Positions 23,027-34,980 of a stretch of 64,000 nt of DNA are shown here, one piece after another. The DNA lies in the NCBI RefSeq assembly GCF_029227915.1, contig NC_079883.1, positions 20,152,001 to 20,216,000 on the forward strand, read 5' to 3'. The notes below the pieces were generated by a model. That model saw nothing but the letters and a program-made list of their open reading frames with translations, was not told the DNA's origin and made no database searches. The DNA comes from Hydractinia symbiolongicarpus. Lineage: Eukaryota; Cnidaria; Hydrozoa; Anthoathecata; Hydractiniidae. A program made the position numbers and the translations under genes. The first letter of the stretch is position 1; each line of letters begins with the position of its first letter.

Positions 23027-23377
23027 TTAAACAAGATAATTCACCCGAGAATGAAGTCGCAAGAAGCGACTGAAAATTTTATTGAGATTTGGAGAAGCCA
23101 GCCCATTTTGTGGGATTCCCACATGATAAGAACTTAAAGTTGCGGCTAGGTTTGACTTTAACAGGAATTGGGCCCGTAAATGCGTTTTCTTCTCAATGTC
23201 AACTTCTATGAGATTACGGAGCTCATCAAAAATATTCAGCGGCTTCTTAAAAGTCGCGTATACTCTTGGTATTGTAGTATTGTAGATGCCAAGTTCAGTT
23301 CGCCTGTTTAACCACGGCTTCACCCATACACTTTTGTACTTTCTTTTTCTACGTTTGACTATCTTTTTTGATAACAT
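23027..23377 (-). pseudogene. truncated PIF/Harbinger transposase N-terminal part
   Basis: The 116-codon ORF contains KSVWVKPWLNRRTELGIYNT, which matches the RRxxWVRPWLxRRxxxGxY block at the N-terminus of Harbinger transposases, then a degenerate stretch resembling the following region (FKKPLNIFDELRNLIEVDIE). The whole DDE catalytic domain is missing, so it is non-functional. Confidence 0.8.
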
Positions 23378-23559
23378 ACAACAACAGCAGCTGCTATTTC
23401 TTCTTCAGAGTCCATGTTGTAAAGAAAAATATGCTCAAGTTTCATGTTTTTAATGATAGTGTATTCACGCCAAAATTTGTCATTTTTAACGTCATTGGAA
23501 TGTATCATTGAAAAATGATAGTGTATTTCAGCCTTAAAACAACCTATTTTACCATTGTC

Positions 23560-23600
23560 CTTCTGACTAAGTGGATTACTCCACGGGCCTTATCGACTAG
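23560..23600 (+). mobile_element. Helitron 3' terminus fragment
   Basis: GTGGATTACTCCACGGGCCT followed by TATCGACTAG has a short hairpin and the CTRR end (CTAG, 23597-23600) of Helitrons. It is joined without any gap to the TC start of the next element. The rest of this copy is missing, probably cut off around the Harbinger insertion. Confidence 0.65.
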
Positions 23601-26437
23601 TCTAATAATACGAAGTGTGTGTGACGGTCATAGTGGATATCGTCATTTTCTTTGATGTCGCCGAAATAATTATTTCCATTTTGCTAGTGGGTTTACTTTG
23701 TTTACATCACGTGATGAAAACGACTTAATTTGATTTGCTGAAGTAAATTTAACGGCTAACTTTCGAAAAATGATGTCCTCTCGCTACCAAAAAAACCCAA
23801 CAAAAGAATGACCCCTTAATCTTGAAAAAGTGAAGTTGGAAGTGAGAAGTGGAGCTAGAAGTAAAGTTAGAAGTAGAAAGTAATGTCTAGAGTTTGAAGT
23901 CGATTTGAAATCACAAATAGTAAGAACTTTGGTATTTTTAGACGTTTGGTTCTTATGTCGCTGGAGGAAGCAGACCCACCTTTTTTCAGCATAAACCACC
24001 TAAAATCCTCAACTTCTTAAAGTTTTATATTTTACCGCGTACGTAGCCATATTTGTTTATATTTTGTTGCATAATTAATGTATGGCCTGGCGCGTAACTA
24101 ATGTATTTGCCCTAAAATTCAAAATGCTACATAAAGCTGTTAGCTGACTAACAAACGGAAAACTTCGATTTGTTGAACTCATTGTAATGTTATTATTTTT
24201 ACATTACTATTGTTTCTCTTTATATGCGTTTTACTAAGCATAAATAGGTAGCTTTAGTTTTAGCTAAGCGTTCCCACTTTAAGTATATTTAACTGGGTGT
24301 CTTAGCTACTGTTAGCTAGCTAATGTTAGCCTCCAAATCCCACTCCCCATCCCATGGCTAGCTCTAACCTATTTGTGTTGTTATTCCTCTTTTTTTCAAA
24401 CTTCTTTTCTTTTATGAGCACGAATAGCTACCTACCTACGTACAAAATCTTTCAAGGACTTGAACTTTTGCACGATAGTAGGATGTATTTTTATGCCCAT
24501 AGATTATAATTATTTTCACATTTCCTGTAAACTTTGCAAGGGGACCACGTGCAATATGACAAGTGAAATAAACTTTTTCAGAATTTAAACCGTGCGTGTT
24601 AGTTATTTTTTATTGTTTTGTTTCTGACATCCTGTTAAACTTTTGTCAGCCTACATGTAAAACGCCAGGTTATTTTTACAGCGGGTTGTAGACATTTGAT
24701 TGGCAATTTACGTGGGTGTATGACTTTATTTTAATATGAGTGGATGGTATGGTTGTTTGTGTTTTTCTTTATGTTGCAAACTGCTGTTTTTTAAAATTTT
24801 GTGTAAACTTTTGTGGGAAAAAGACCACATGCAATATACTGAAAGAACAAATTTACGTTTTTGTTAAGAATTTTAAAAATGTAGTAATAACTGTGTTTGG
24901 TGATATGAAAAAATTACTAATTGTTCTGACTAAAACTTTTTTATATGTCAAAAACATTGTGGTGCTTTATCTCCAAATTTATGAACAAACCAACAATGAC
25001 ATTAAAGTATTTAGAATATATTTCGATTTATTTGTAAATCATCTTCAGCTAAAATACAAGGTTAAATTATTAAACTGTAAAAACTGAGTTAAAAAATTAT
25101 ACATACACAACATCAAAATTCCCGTATACCATACATAACCTAATTCTATCATATCTGATGTGTAATATGATGGACGTTATAGATTTATGGGACAACTTTT
25201 CTGGTAGTACTCGACGTTGCAGTATAGTTTTTTCCTCTGATATTTTGAAGTTTTGTTTGGCTTTAACAATTTCCTTCTTCAATAATCGCTTTTGAAACTC
25301 GTGTACAGCTATTTCATCAAAACAACCATTATTCGGTATTCTGAATTTACAGGAAACGAGGAATTTTTTCAGCTTTGTTGCATTTTTTAAGAAATGTTAT
25401 ACGCAGACTGGTTTTCCACTATGCAAATCTTGATCGACAGTCTAAGAAGTTCTCCAAGCAGCCATGTCGTTGCAATTTTGTTCATAAATAAAACTTTTTT
25501 GTTTTTTATATTGTATGTAATGCCTGATTTTTCTATAATTTGATGTGTTTCATAACCTTTTTGTGGAAGATTTATGGGCAATATATATATAGGATATGCT
25601 AAATGAACCGATTTTTGTTGATTTGGATGTGCTCCTCAAAAACCAATTTGTTTTACATTTTGTGTTTATTCTTTGTGAGGACAGTATATTCCAAAAATAA
25701 TATCTTTGTTGATTCAAAATTTGCTCCTTTTTCTTTTTTGACATTTACGTTTAAAATGGTTGGTAAAGGTCACTACAGATCATGATACTAAGAAAAACAT
25801 TTTTGTGTTCTTAATCGGTTATTTTTACATTTTGTGTATATTTTGGGGAAACAGGATAGTATGTAACCGAATAAATGATTTTTCAGATATAAATTTGATA
25901 TTTTTTGACACTTTTAATTAAAATATTAAAGGTTTTCAACGTAATCAAACGTAATCACTTTATAAGATGTAAATATTTGAGATGTGTTATTTCTGACTTT
26001 ATTATTTGTTGGTGTTGTACATGATTCTATACATTATTTTGATCAGCGTTTCAAGCTCTATTTCAGGAAAAAAATATTGTGTATTGACGGGTCCTGGCAG
26101 ACGTCATCAAAATACAAGTTACGGTTCTCTTTTCCAATGTAGTCTTAAGTGGATTTTACAGTAAAAATTTCTAAATAATTTTTTTTGTACTTTAGAGGAC
26201 TTTACTGACGTCAGCAAAATCTTAAATTTTAAAACACTTATATATCCTTATCCGTTTGAGACCACATATGATTCTACACATTATTTTTATCAGCATTTCA
26301 ATCTGTACGCAATACAGGCAACAGATCAGCTACATTTCGTCAATTTTTTTTGTATATGCACTGCTGACGTTAGTAAAATCTGAGAAACAACCTAATCTTC
26401 TGCCTCAGTGGATTTTTTCACGGGCTTTATCGACTAG
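23601..26437 (+). mobile_element. Helitron-like element, 2.8 kb, non-autonomous
   Basis: It begins TCTAATAATACGAAGTGTGT (TC start) and ends CACGGGCTTTATCGACTAG (CTAG, 26434-26437), followed by T, fitting Helitron insertion into AT. The 3' end is nearly the same as the end at 23600. The interior is very AT-rich and has no Rep/helicase ORF; the 115-codon ORF at 24740-25087 has no recognisable domain. In such elements an autonomous relative supplies the rolling-circle replicase. Confidence 0.65.
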
Positions 26438-26572
26438 TTGACGTTAAAGTAGTGATATTGACGTCGCGCCGTAACGTTAGAAAATTTAACATTTGAGACT
26501 TAACTTTTTCGGCGACATCAAAGAACAATGAACACACACACACACACACACACTTCGTATTATTATATAAGA
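26438..26572 (-). mobile_element. Helitron 5' end in opposite orientation
   Basis: On the minus strand from 26572 it reads TCTTATATAATAATACGAAG, then a (TG)n tract, then TTCTTTGATGTCGCCGAAA, matching the first 80 bases of the element at 23601. The copy is cut at 26438, where the plus-strand Helitron 3' end abuts it. Confidence 0.65.
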
Positions 26573-27800
26573 TAAGATTAGTGAAACCACTTCAATGTAC
26601 TTTTAAGTTTGATGCTAATTAACTTGGGAACGAGTTGGTGACGTAAGTTACTTTTTACCGTGTATTACCACCTGGAACCAAAATAGGACTTTTGTAAAGC
26701 TAGGTTATTTTACCCATTTCAGAACTAATGGGTTGGTGGCGTTATTAAAAGATCTTTAAAGCCCAATATTTCTTCAACCATATGTATTTTTCTATATTTA
26801 TGCTAATAAATATACCATCACTTTTTAAGCCATGTAAATTTTAAACAAGCAAATTTTATTATTTTGGTTATACCCGACGTATAGCTGACGTAGTCAGTGT
26901 CAGTAGATAGCCATAGACAGGACAGATAACTAGCTAGCTATATGCTTTACTTCCAGGTTTTCCATTTAGTTTCGTCAGGCATTTTATGCTAGGCGCTAAT
27001 TTACAGTCCTTTTTTTCTCATTCTCAAACAAACATCAGGATGGGAGTGTTTGTTCTGACAACGAATTAGAGGATTGTTTCTAACATTTCTTATGCTACGT
27101 AGGCGGAGAAAAAGAAAAGTCTTAAAAGCTTCATTAAGGAAGTATTCACGAAATAGAAGATTTTGGATTAAAAGCATTTTCTTGGACAGGGAAAGTCTCG
27201 GGGCATACTGCCAGTTGTTAAGCCTTCAAAAGCAAGATTGTGGATACTTTTTCTAGTAAGCCGATAAAGTCCCTTTTATGTCCCAAAATATGGCCTTGTA
27301 ATTCAACACGGGAAATATTTTTACCTTCACGGTATGTTTTCTTCGTTTTCTATGCAATCAGTTTTAACAGCACTTCTCACAGCTGAAACTTTCACACTGA
27401 TTTAGCCTAATCAAGGCGCTTAATTTATCTTTGTGTAAATTTTCTTTTCTCCTTATTTTCCCGCTTTGCTAGTTCTCTTCTTAAATTTTTACACACTTCA
27501 TGTTGGAAACTCTTCAAGAAAATACTCAAAAACTGTACCGAAAGTAGCACCACAAAAGAATTCAATAAAAAAAGACGTACAACTAAATGGGCAACTTCAA
27601 ACACATCCATCGTTTTAAAAAAGTTGAATTTTATTTGTACGAAATGGGTTTGTTTAGTTATTAACATCGCAATTGTTTATTTTAACATTTATCCGCTGAC
27701 ATAGTTCTTGTCGTTTTTTTAAAAAAAAAATCGAATTTTAATATTTGTGAAGAGCAACATAACATTCCTATGCTGTCACATACTCAGTTACACATGTTTA
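26573..27800. other. no recognisable gene
   Basis: Includes the ORF 27074-27256 (basic, no recognised domain). Nothing else supportable. Confidence 0.45.
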
Positions 27801-27845
27801 ATGAATACAAACCACACTTCAAATGGGACTATGACGGACCAAAAG
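27801..27845 (+). CDS. possible first exon of the C2-domain membrane protein gene
   Basis: ATG at 27801 opens 15 codons (MNTNHTSNGTMTDQK) ending exactly at a GTAAGA donor. The sequence has two N-glycosylation sites (NHT, NGT), as expected for a short extracellular N-terminus of a synaptotagmin-like protein. Its phase (0) does not fit the best acceptor of the 32862 exon (needs phase 1), so either another exon lies between or the guess is wrong. Confidence 0.25.
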
Positions 27846-30684
27846 GTAAGAGCAGTTTTGTTTTATAGTTGTACAAAAACTTTGAATTGCTTTTTTTATT
27901 GGCGGGCTCTTCGGGCATCGCTACTTAGTGTACAACAACGTACCCCCATAATATGGCATATAGGCACAGGCACCTATACTATTGACAGGCCCTGCTTTTG
28001 GCATTTTGCCGTAAAAGGCGTTACAACTCAGTCTTTACTTTTAAATACATATGTTCTGAAGCCTATAACTTCCGATCCTGTCCTCCATCGTCTCCTGGCT
28101 TTCCAGTTACTTCGGAGAATCAGCAGAACGCAAAGTATCAGAGAATCACGTTAATATATATGCTCTTATGACCAGGATGTTGTATTTTTTTTGAAAAAAA
28201 AACATGGGCCCCGGGCTTCTATGAGTGGTCACCGAGCTATGAGTGGTCCCTTAGGCGAGACTAGATTTTTTTGAATTTCCTAGGCTGGTAGTTTGTGGAT
28301 ATCTATTCGATTATAAGCCAAAAACGAAGTTGTTAAAAGACAAACGATGTTGCTAATGTCATTTAAATTATTATCTTTATCAATCATTACAAAAATAGTG
28401 TGCAGGAGTTGTTTCTCTTTGTGGTTTCATTTTTGTTGTTATAACGGTTATATCGCTGGAAACTTTGGAGTCTAATTTTCAGTATGTTAATAATGTTTAG
28501 GCTTGTTTGAATGGTATTTTATAAAGTTTGGTTATCCTAGAAGTATACGAGTTTTTTGTTAGTTTTGATGGTCTGTATGAAGTACATGTGGAAACCAGAA
28601 ATGCATTCGAGTTTATTGTGTTGATAAGGCGTCAGTATGATTATATTTTAAAGTTTGTTATAAAGGTTTAAATTATTTGAAGTGAGAAGCAAGAAAAATT
28701 TTAAGATATACTTTGACAATGTAAACACACGTTTTTATAAAAAACCAGGGGTGGTTTTTATTTAAATTGTGTTTTACTTAAATTTTGGTTTTACACGTTT
28801 TTTAATGGGTCTTGTTGTTGAAAAAAAATAGGTGTGTGTGTCCAGTAAAGCATCCATTTAAAATCCTGGATAAAAACTGCATCAGGTACACGTTGTTCTT
28901 TTTATAAGTGATCGAGTTGCTAAGGGCTGAGGCTGAGATTTAGCTCAAAAGCTAAGCAACTAATTTGGCTGGAAATTTGATACTGCAGAACTGCTCTTCA
29001 AAATTAGAAAAGCCGGCATTTGAACAGCGCTTAGCAACTTCTTAGCAACCTCGAGGTTAAAAGAAATACAGTTGCTTATAAGAGAAGAACGTGTAACATT
29101 GTCCTCAGATAACTAATCAAGTTTAAGTATTTTTCTTGTTTTGTTCCATTCCGATCTGTTTCACCCTTTAGTGGAAATTCAGCCTTAAGGTACTTTAGGA
29201 AGTTACCAGTTCATAACAGAAAGTTATGGTGTGTGTACATGTAGTTTACAAGTGTGTAAACGCGAAACCTGATTTCAACAAGTTAAAGGTAGTTCCTATT
29301 GTTCTCATGTAACCCATATGATGTGTTAAAATTTCGGCAAGTATTTTTTAAATAATATTTATTAAAAGTAAAAGTAAAGAGGCTGCATGACAATGGGTAT
29401 AGCGAAAAGTGAAATGTAAAAGTTCATAAAAGTTTGCATATTTTTGCATTATAACAACGTATTTATTATTATTTTGAAGTTGCCGGGCGGTATAACAGTA
29501 ATCCTGGGTTAATTCTTTTTTCGGGACAGAGAGCACTTCAACGAATTTTACAACTAAGTCAAAGGCTGTTTACACGTACATGTTACAACTTTGGGTTGCT
29601 TCAACTTGTTAAATCGTGAAAACGCTACGTCACGAGTAAATAAATAGAGCTAGCCTGTTTGTTTGTTTTTTTTCCTGGGTAATTGTTATCGGCGCGAGTA
29701 ACGCGCATTATCTAGTAAAAAAAATCTGGTCCTTTCCCAGAAAAAAGAGCTAACTTATTTTGTGCCTAGCCTTTATTTGCGAAAGTACTAAAATACCGAA
29801 CGCCACTAGTACAAGTTAAAACTAGCAAAACGCTTAATTTAAGGAATGGAAAATTGCGAAATACCACATGTAACGAAACATAGAAAAAAGTTATTTTTGC
29901 TTGCGGTTCAAAGTCCTGTCTGATACGGTCTTGGCTAGAGAGTTTCAAATGTGATCTTACATAGCCATTGTTTATTCTGTTTACTTCTAATTTTTGCGTA
30001 GCGGATTTTTGGGTTGTGTTTGCAATATGAAACAAGAAATCTAGGTGGCTAAAGAACTACGGAACTGTTCTATCCCTGTTGTAAGCGTTATCCTTTTTTA
30101 AAACGCTTCGCCAACCTGTTTCTAAACGCCACAACGTTTACAGGCGGTTCTGTTAAGCAAACCGGTTTGTAAGCGTACGTCCCGTTTGTAACGTGACACA
30201 ACTACGTCATTCCAAACTTTCTTAGGTCTGTTTTTAAGCCGCATGTCTTAATTGTTAACAGAGCACACACACTTCACGTTTTGTAAACAACATTAATATT
30301 ACGTTAAACCCTCCTAAAGTTTCGAAAATCTAAGCGTTAAATTTTTCTTTGTTCTTAAAAAAAAACTTATTTTTCTACGTTTTTAGCTAATTCTCAACTA
30401 TGTCGTTTATATCTCTTAAAGAAGAGAGAAAATAATAAATTACGTCTTTGAAAACGAATTAAATCAACATCGGTAATTTTAGAAAATAACTCTGAAACTC
30501 TTTAAGCTTTGGTTGAGAGCTGGAGACAGGCTGCAGTCTGTCGTTTACCATGCAAATGGTAAGCCCACAAGAGTGAATATATATAATGTACCACAAAACA
30601 GGCTCTATTTGCGTTTGCATTGTGTGTACTTTAAATTTTCAGCATAAAATCCTCCTGTTAATTCACTGAGCAGCAAGCTCAATA
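27846..30684. other. no recognisable gene
   Basis: AT-rich sequence, probably the first intron or upstream region of the C2-domain gene. I see no confident repeat ends. Confidence 0.45.
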
Positions 30685-31106
30685 CCTTTATTGGATAAAT
30701 TTTGGCGAGTATTTAATTTGGTGAATGACCAAAATGGAATATTTGGCGGAGATTTAATTTGGCGAATGATAAGTTTTATAAAATTTGGCGAGTATTTAGT
30801 TTCGCGAATACAAAAAATGTTTGTTTTGGCGAGGATTAAACACAAAATTGGTTATAGAATTAAAAAATACTTGTATTTATAAAACTTGTGAATATAAAAA
30901 AAGTTCTTTTTTTTGGGAAAAAACATTTTTCTTTTCAAAATAAAACGTTTTTTTTAAAAAAAATTGGTGGGGATTTAATTTGGCGAACAGTAAATTATGT
31001 TAAATTTGGCGAGTATTTAATTTGGCGAATAGTCAATTATCAAAATTTTGGCTGGTATTTAATTTGACGAATTTCGAACAAATTCGCCAAATTTATCCTC
31101 TTAAGG
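30685..31106. mobile_element. TA-flanked MITE with TTTGGCGA arrays
   Basis: Inverted ends CCTTTATTGGATAAATTTTG (30685) and, reversed, CCTTAAGAGGATAAATTTGG (31106) are flanked by TA on both sides. The interior carries many copies of TTTGGCGA plus TTTAATTTGGCGAAT in both directions. The arrangement (pogo/mariner-type TA target with dense subterminal sites) resembles the pogo element at 15173, but the motif differs. There is no ORF of note. Confidence 0.8.
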
Positions 31107-31107
31107 T

Positions 31108-31215
31108 AATACAGTTGACTCTCCCTAATTTGAATTCCCACGGAGAAAAAATTTTTGTTCGAATTATAGAGAGATTCGAATTATAAATTCGAATTATAAA
31201 TTCGAATTATTATCC
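31108..31215. mobile_element. Tigger/pogo-like terminus
   Basis: ACAGTTGACTCTCCCTAATT begins next to the MITE and matches the CAGTTGAC(C/T)CTC ends of the Tigger remnant at 45746-46791. It is followed by a tandem of TTCGAATTATAAA units. The other end is not seen. Confidence 0.5.
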
Positions 31216-31446
31216 TGTTACAGGCTAATTTCCAGTTCTCTTTGACTGTTAAAATTTTTCATCTATATAGTCTGCATATTATCGGCTGTCGATTTTTCAG
31301 ATTTTATACACAGGCGTGGGAATCCTGTCAGAACGTAAACATTGCAACAACTGTAGCTAACACAACAAATTATGATATATGGAAAGAAGATTTGTTAAGC
31401 GGAGTATCGTATCTAAATTTTGAAGGATCTTGCGAAAGTTTTAACG

Positions 31447-31855
31447 CAGGGTGACCACTCCTCCTTAAATTCCTTAAATAACCTTAGAAAAAGAAAATCT
31501 CCATTTTCCCCTTATTTCTTAATTTTTCTGATCGTAACTTTTTTGGAAATGTGTTCGTGGATTGTTCATCACCAGTGAAATAAGACATATTTCTCTGTTA
31601 CCTAAAATCCTATATTTTCTATCTTTCAAGGCATAATTTATATGTATATTTGTATAATATGTATAATTTTCTTATCATAGAACATAGTATGTAACATTAA
31701 ATTAGAGAACTAAAATTGGTTTTCTCCTTAATTATCCTTATTTTTTATATTTTTATTCTCGTTCGCAGCAAAATATCCTTAAAAAATGTCAATTTGTCTC
31801 CTTAATTCTCCTTAATATCCTTACTTTTGTTCTCATTTTATTAGTGGTCACCCTG
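31447..31855. mobile_element. 409-bp MITE with CAGGGTGACCACT ends
   Basis: CAGGGTGACCACT at 31447 and its reverse complement ending at 31855 are flanked by the direct repeat TAACG (31442-31446 and 31856-31860). Interior sequence near both ends is rich in CCTTAA / TTAAGG motifs. CAGGG ends suggest a hAT-like origin, but the visible duplication is 5 bp, not 8. Confidence 0.85.
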
Positions 31856-32861
31856 TAACGATGGCTAGCATAAAATGCATTTAAACGTAATGAAAAATTA
31901 GGAGAAAAGCACAAAATAGCTAGCTAGCTGTCTTTCTATGGCTACGATAAATAATGAAGATAAGTCATAGATTTTTATTAAAAGCACTTTTAAAAAAAGC
32001 TTTTTCTCTTTTAAACTATAATTTAAGTTAGTAGGGTAGTAAAACTATAGCAAGAAAAAGAATTCGATAGCATTTATAAAAGTGTAAAAAAAATCCTTTG
32101 ACTGTGTGCTACCAGCTAAAATTATCATCACTCTTGACTGCCCCTGTATAACAGTATAGCTGCAAAGCAAAATATTTCATTTCTTGTACTTGTGAAACGA
32201 AGAAAAAAGTTATTGGTTACCAGGAAATAGTAAGGCGAATTCGACCAAGGCAGGTTCTTTTAAATTTAGGAACGTTCTCTTATATTTACAAATATGCAGA
32301 TACTCACATATTACTTTTTTAAACCTGTTCCATAATGCTTTAAAAGTTTTTCTTCAATATGTTGATCATTCGTGCCAAGTTTCATGTTTTACTATAAAAT
32401 GGACAAAATCACTTCTTTTGTTTCTTTGTTGTTGTAGTAATATTTTTTTGTCTCTGTCTTTTGTTTTATACTAAAATAATTGCAATCCAACAAAAAAAGC
32501 TTTTTAGTGGTACGCAGGTACCTTAATGCCAAAATATTTTTAGCAGCTCAAGAAATTTCAAACGTGGTATCCTCTACTTCTACATTAACAAAGTTTATGC
32601 ATCCCTAAAATATATCACCATTTTGTTAGCGCTTACTACACCGATTTTTTTTATTTGTTTCGACGTGAAAGGAACTGCTACTGTGATATTGTAAATGTTT
32701 AAAAAAAAAAAAGCCAAATGACTGCTGTTGGTTGTGGCATCTGAATAAGGGTCAGCAAGGTATCCTGAGAGTCAAGCTTTTAAAAGGTTCCCTAGGCATG
32801 TTAAACCTGACTCTGCTTTTTTATACTTTCAAACTCCTAGTATTTGTATTTGTATTTTTAG

Positions 32862-33805
32862 CTTTTGCGGATAAGTACAAAAAGGCGATTATATTTCTGG
32901 CAGTTGTTTTGCTCATCACTGTTCTACTGGTGCTGCTGTATCTAATACTTAAAAAAGGCATGTGTAATTGCTTCGGGGACAAAAAAAAGACAGATGAAGA
33001 GGAAGGTCTCTACACTGATACAGGTGAGGATGAGGAAGAAGAGCATGATGATAAGGAACTTGATATTGAAGATGATGATTTACCTCCACCTGCTGACGAA
33101 TGCCCACCTAATTTTGCCCCAGAAGTCGTTGTCACTGAAGCTGCTTTTATTCCAGAAAAAAAATCAAAAAAAAAACATTTTTCTTCCATGTTAAAGAAAA
33201 TAAAAAAACCTAAAGGAAATGTTCACTTTGCGTCTGAAAGTACTGCCCTTGTCGAAACACCTGCTGGCTCACAAGATTCGGGATATGGTACAACTCTTGC
33301 CCCATTAAGAAGGACCGACTCTATGGAAAGTTTTATGTCTGGTATGTCGACCGTCACAACAAATGTAGAAGAATTCGGTGAAGAACTGTCACCGAGTCGA
33401 ATCCAAATTTCCATAGAATACGACCCTAAGAAGTGGTGTCTTGCAGTAGGAGCTAAGCAAGCAGAATGTCTTATAACGACTGGAAAGGAAAAAATGTACT
33501 GGCAGGTTCATATAACGCTACTTCCTTTTAAGAAACAAAGGTTTAAAACCAGGTATAAGTCATCGTCGACTCCTATCTTTAACCAAACATTTGATGTAGA
33601 AAATATCGCGCAACAAGCCTTGTCACAGTTGTCTGTTCGTTTCCGTATTTATGGTCGACCAGGTCGTGCTGGTCGGAAGAAACTTGCAGGTGAAACGGAG
33701 GTTGAACTGTCACACATTATGCAAATGGAAGATAATATTATTAAAGATTGGAGAGTATTAAAAAGAAAAACTGTAGGCGAACCCAAAAGAGAAACAGTAG
33801 TGTGA
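32862..33805 (+). CDS. transmembrane single-C2-domain protein (synaptotagmin-like), terminal exon
   Basis: The exon follows a TATTTTTAG acceptor, and the frame stays open to the stop at 33805. It starts with ADKYKKAIIFLAVVLLITVL, a membrane span of about 22 residues, then a CNCF cluster likely to be palmitoylated, a long acidic and proline-containing linker, a lysine-rich patch (EKKSKKKHFSSMLKKIKKPK) and a C-terminal C2 domain of about 125 residues. C2 hallmarks are ISIEYDPKKWCLAVGAKQAE, VHITLLPFKKQRFKTRYKSS, TPIFNQTFDVENI and a final DWRVLKRK. The aspartates that bind calcium in loops 1 and 3 are absent, so it probably binds membranes or partners without calcium, as in synaptotagmin-14/16-like or TC2N-like proteins. 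The single C2 domain distinguishes it from classic synaptotagmins. An upstream in-frame ATG (32732) exists but runs through the splice-acceptor-like region, so I prefer a spliced 5' end. Confidence 0.75.
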
Positions 33806-34660
33806 TTGAATCGGTATATAGGGTTAATGCTCATGACTTTATTTTTTATAACATTGTTGTGGTCGCCAATAAATATCCAAAATTTTGCTACGTTTTTCAT
33901 AGGTTTAAGGAAGTCCTCCATTTTTGTATTGTATACTAGGTAGATAGTTTCTAATTTTTATTTATTCCACTCTGTTTTTAACAATTGATAATTTGAACCT
34001 ATTGGCCTTCCACATAATTTATTTGCTGACATTTTTTAGAAATTAGATTTTAGCGTGGATTAATTTTGCCTAATTTTTCGAATTTTATCAAAATTTTGGA
34101 TTTAAAAGATGGAATTAAAAAAGGATATCACAAAAATATATTGTCGCAAAAATTATTTATAAAATTTATGTTAAGAAACTTCTACGCCGTATTTCTACTT
34201 TTAAAATCTTTTTAACTATTATGTTATCTTTTTTTATCAATGGTGATGGGTTATATGTAGAAAATCCCCCCATATCAATTGTTTATTAAACATAACAAAT
34301 GTAATTAATCGTTATTTTTACATATTTCTTTTTATTACATTAGTTGTTTAAACCCGTGGAAGAATGAAATTAAAACAAAAAAGACATTCGTATTAACTAT
34401 CTGTTGGACTTCCTAGTAAAAAGATAACACGTTGATACCTATTTAATGATGGAAGACGAGGGAAATTGAAGTAAGAAAAGAAAGTAAAGCAAGATATCAA
34501 AAGGTTTTGATATTTTTGCTTTATTGTATGCTTCATATTTTATCCTGACTTTAATTACTTCACACATGTTCGCACTGCGCTTCCGTCTGCTTCTGCTTCT
34601 GCTTCTGAGTGTGCTTTTGCTTCATAGTTGTGAACCAGGCTTTACTGACAATAACCTACT
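33806..34660. other. 3' flank of C2-domain gene, no other gene
   Basis: AT-rich, presumably including the 3' UTR. No coding signal seen. Confidence 0.5.
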
Positions 34661-34666
34661 AAATTT

Positions 34667-34980
34667 TCATGCCGTAAGACTAAAGCAACAATTTTCATGC
34701 GATTGGTCCGCAATTTCGTTTTTGTTCACATCTCCGTTTCTCACTGCGCGCATATGTTCTTGTACTCGTTGCTTAAACTTTCTTTTTCTTTCGCCTATAT
34801 ACGCTGCATCACAATCTTTACACGGGATTTCGTAAACAACATTGCTTTGTTCTTCCAGGTTTATTTTATCTTTTGGTTTAGACAAAGTGCTTCTTAGGGT
34901 GTCTTTAGAGTTAAGAATGCATTTGATCTTATGTTGTCTTAAAACTCTACGAAGGATCTCGCTGGTACCTTTCTTCGTCG
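34667..34980 (-). mobile_element. Penelope-like retroelement fragment, GIY-YIG endonuclease part
   Basis: The minus strand from about 34975 reads RRVLRQHKIKCILNSKDTLR, then VVYEIPCKDCDAAYIGERKR and KFKQRVQEHMRAVRNGDVNK. The CxxC plus AYIGxTxRxxxxRxxEH pattern is the GIY-YIG endonuclease of Penelope-like elements, which nicks the target for insertion. Only this part is left. Confidence 0.85.

Larger units (their letters stand above)
22772..23533 (-). mobile_element. PIF/Harbinger transposon remnant
   Basis: Inverted ends GGCTGAAATACACTATCATT (22772 inward, and 23533 inward on the other strand) are flanked by TTA on both sides (22769-22771 and 23534-23536), the 3-bp target duplication of PIF/Harbinger. 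The interior keeps a piece of transposase on the minus strand and a 38-bp perfect palindrome (22883-22920). At 762 bp it is an internally deleted copy. Confidence 0.92.

Noticed and set aside
24740-25087. 115-codon ORF inside the Helitron-like element
   Set aside because: Low-complexity, AT-driven composition (Phe, Val, Lys, Asn), no recognisable replicase or helicase motif.
27747-28154. 135-codon ORF
   Set aside because: Only its short part 27801-27845 ending at a splice donor looks exon-like; the rest runs through intronic sequence without a domain.
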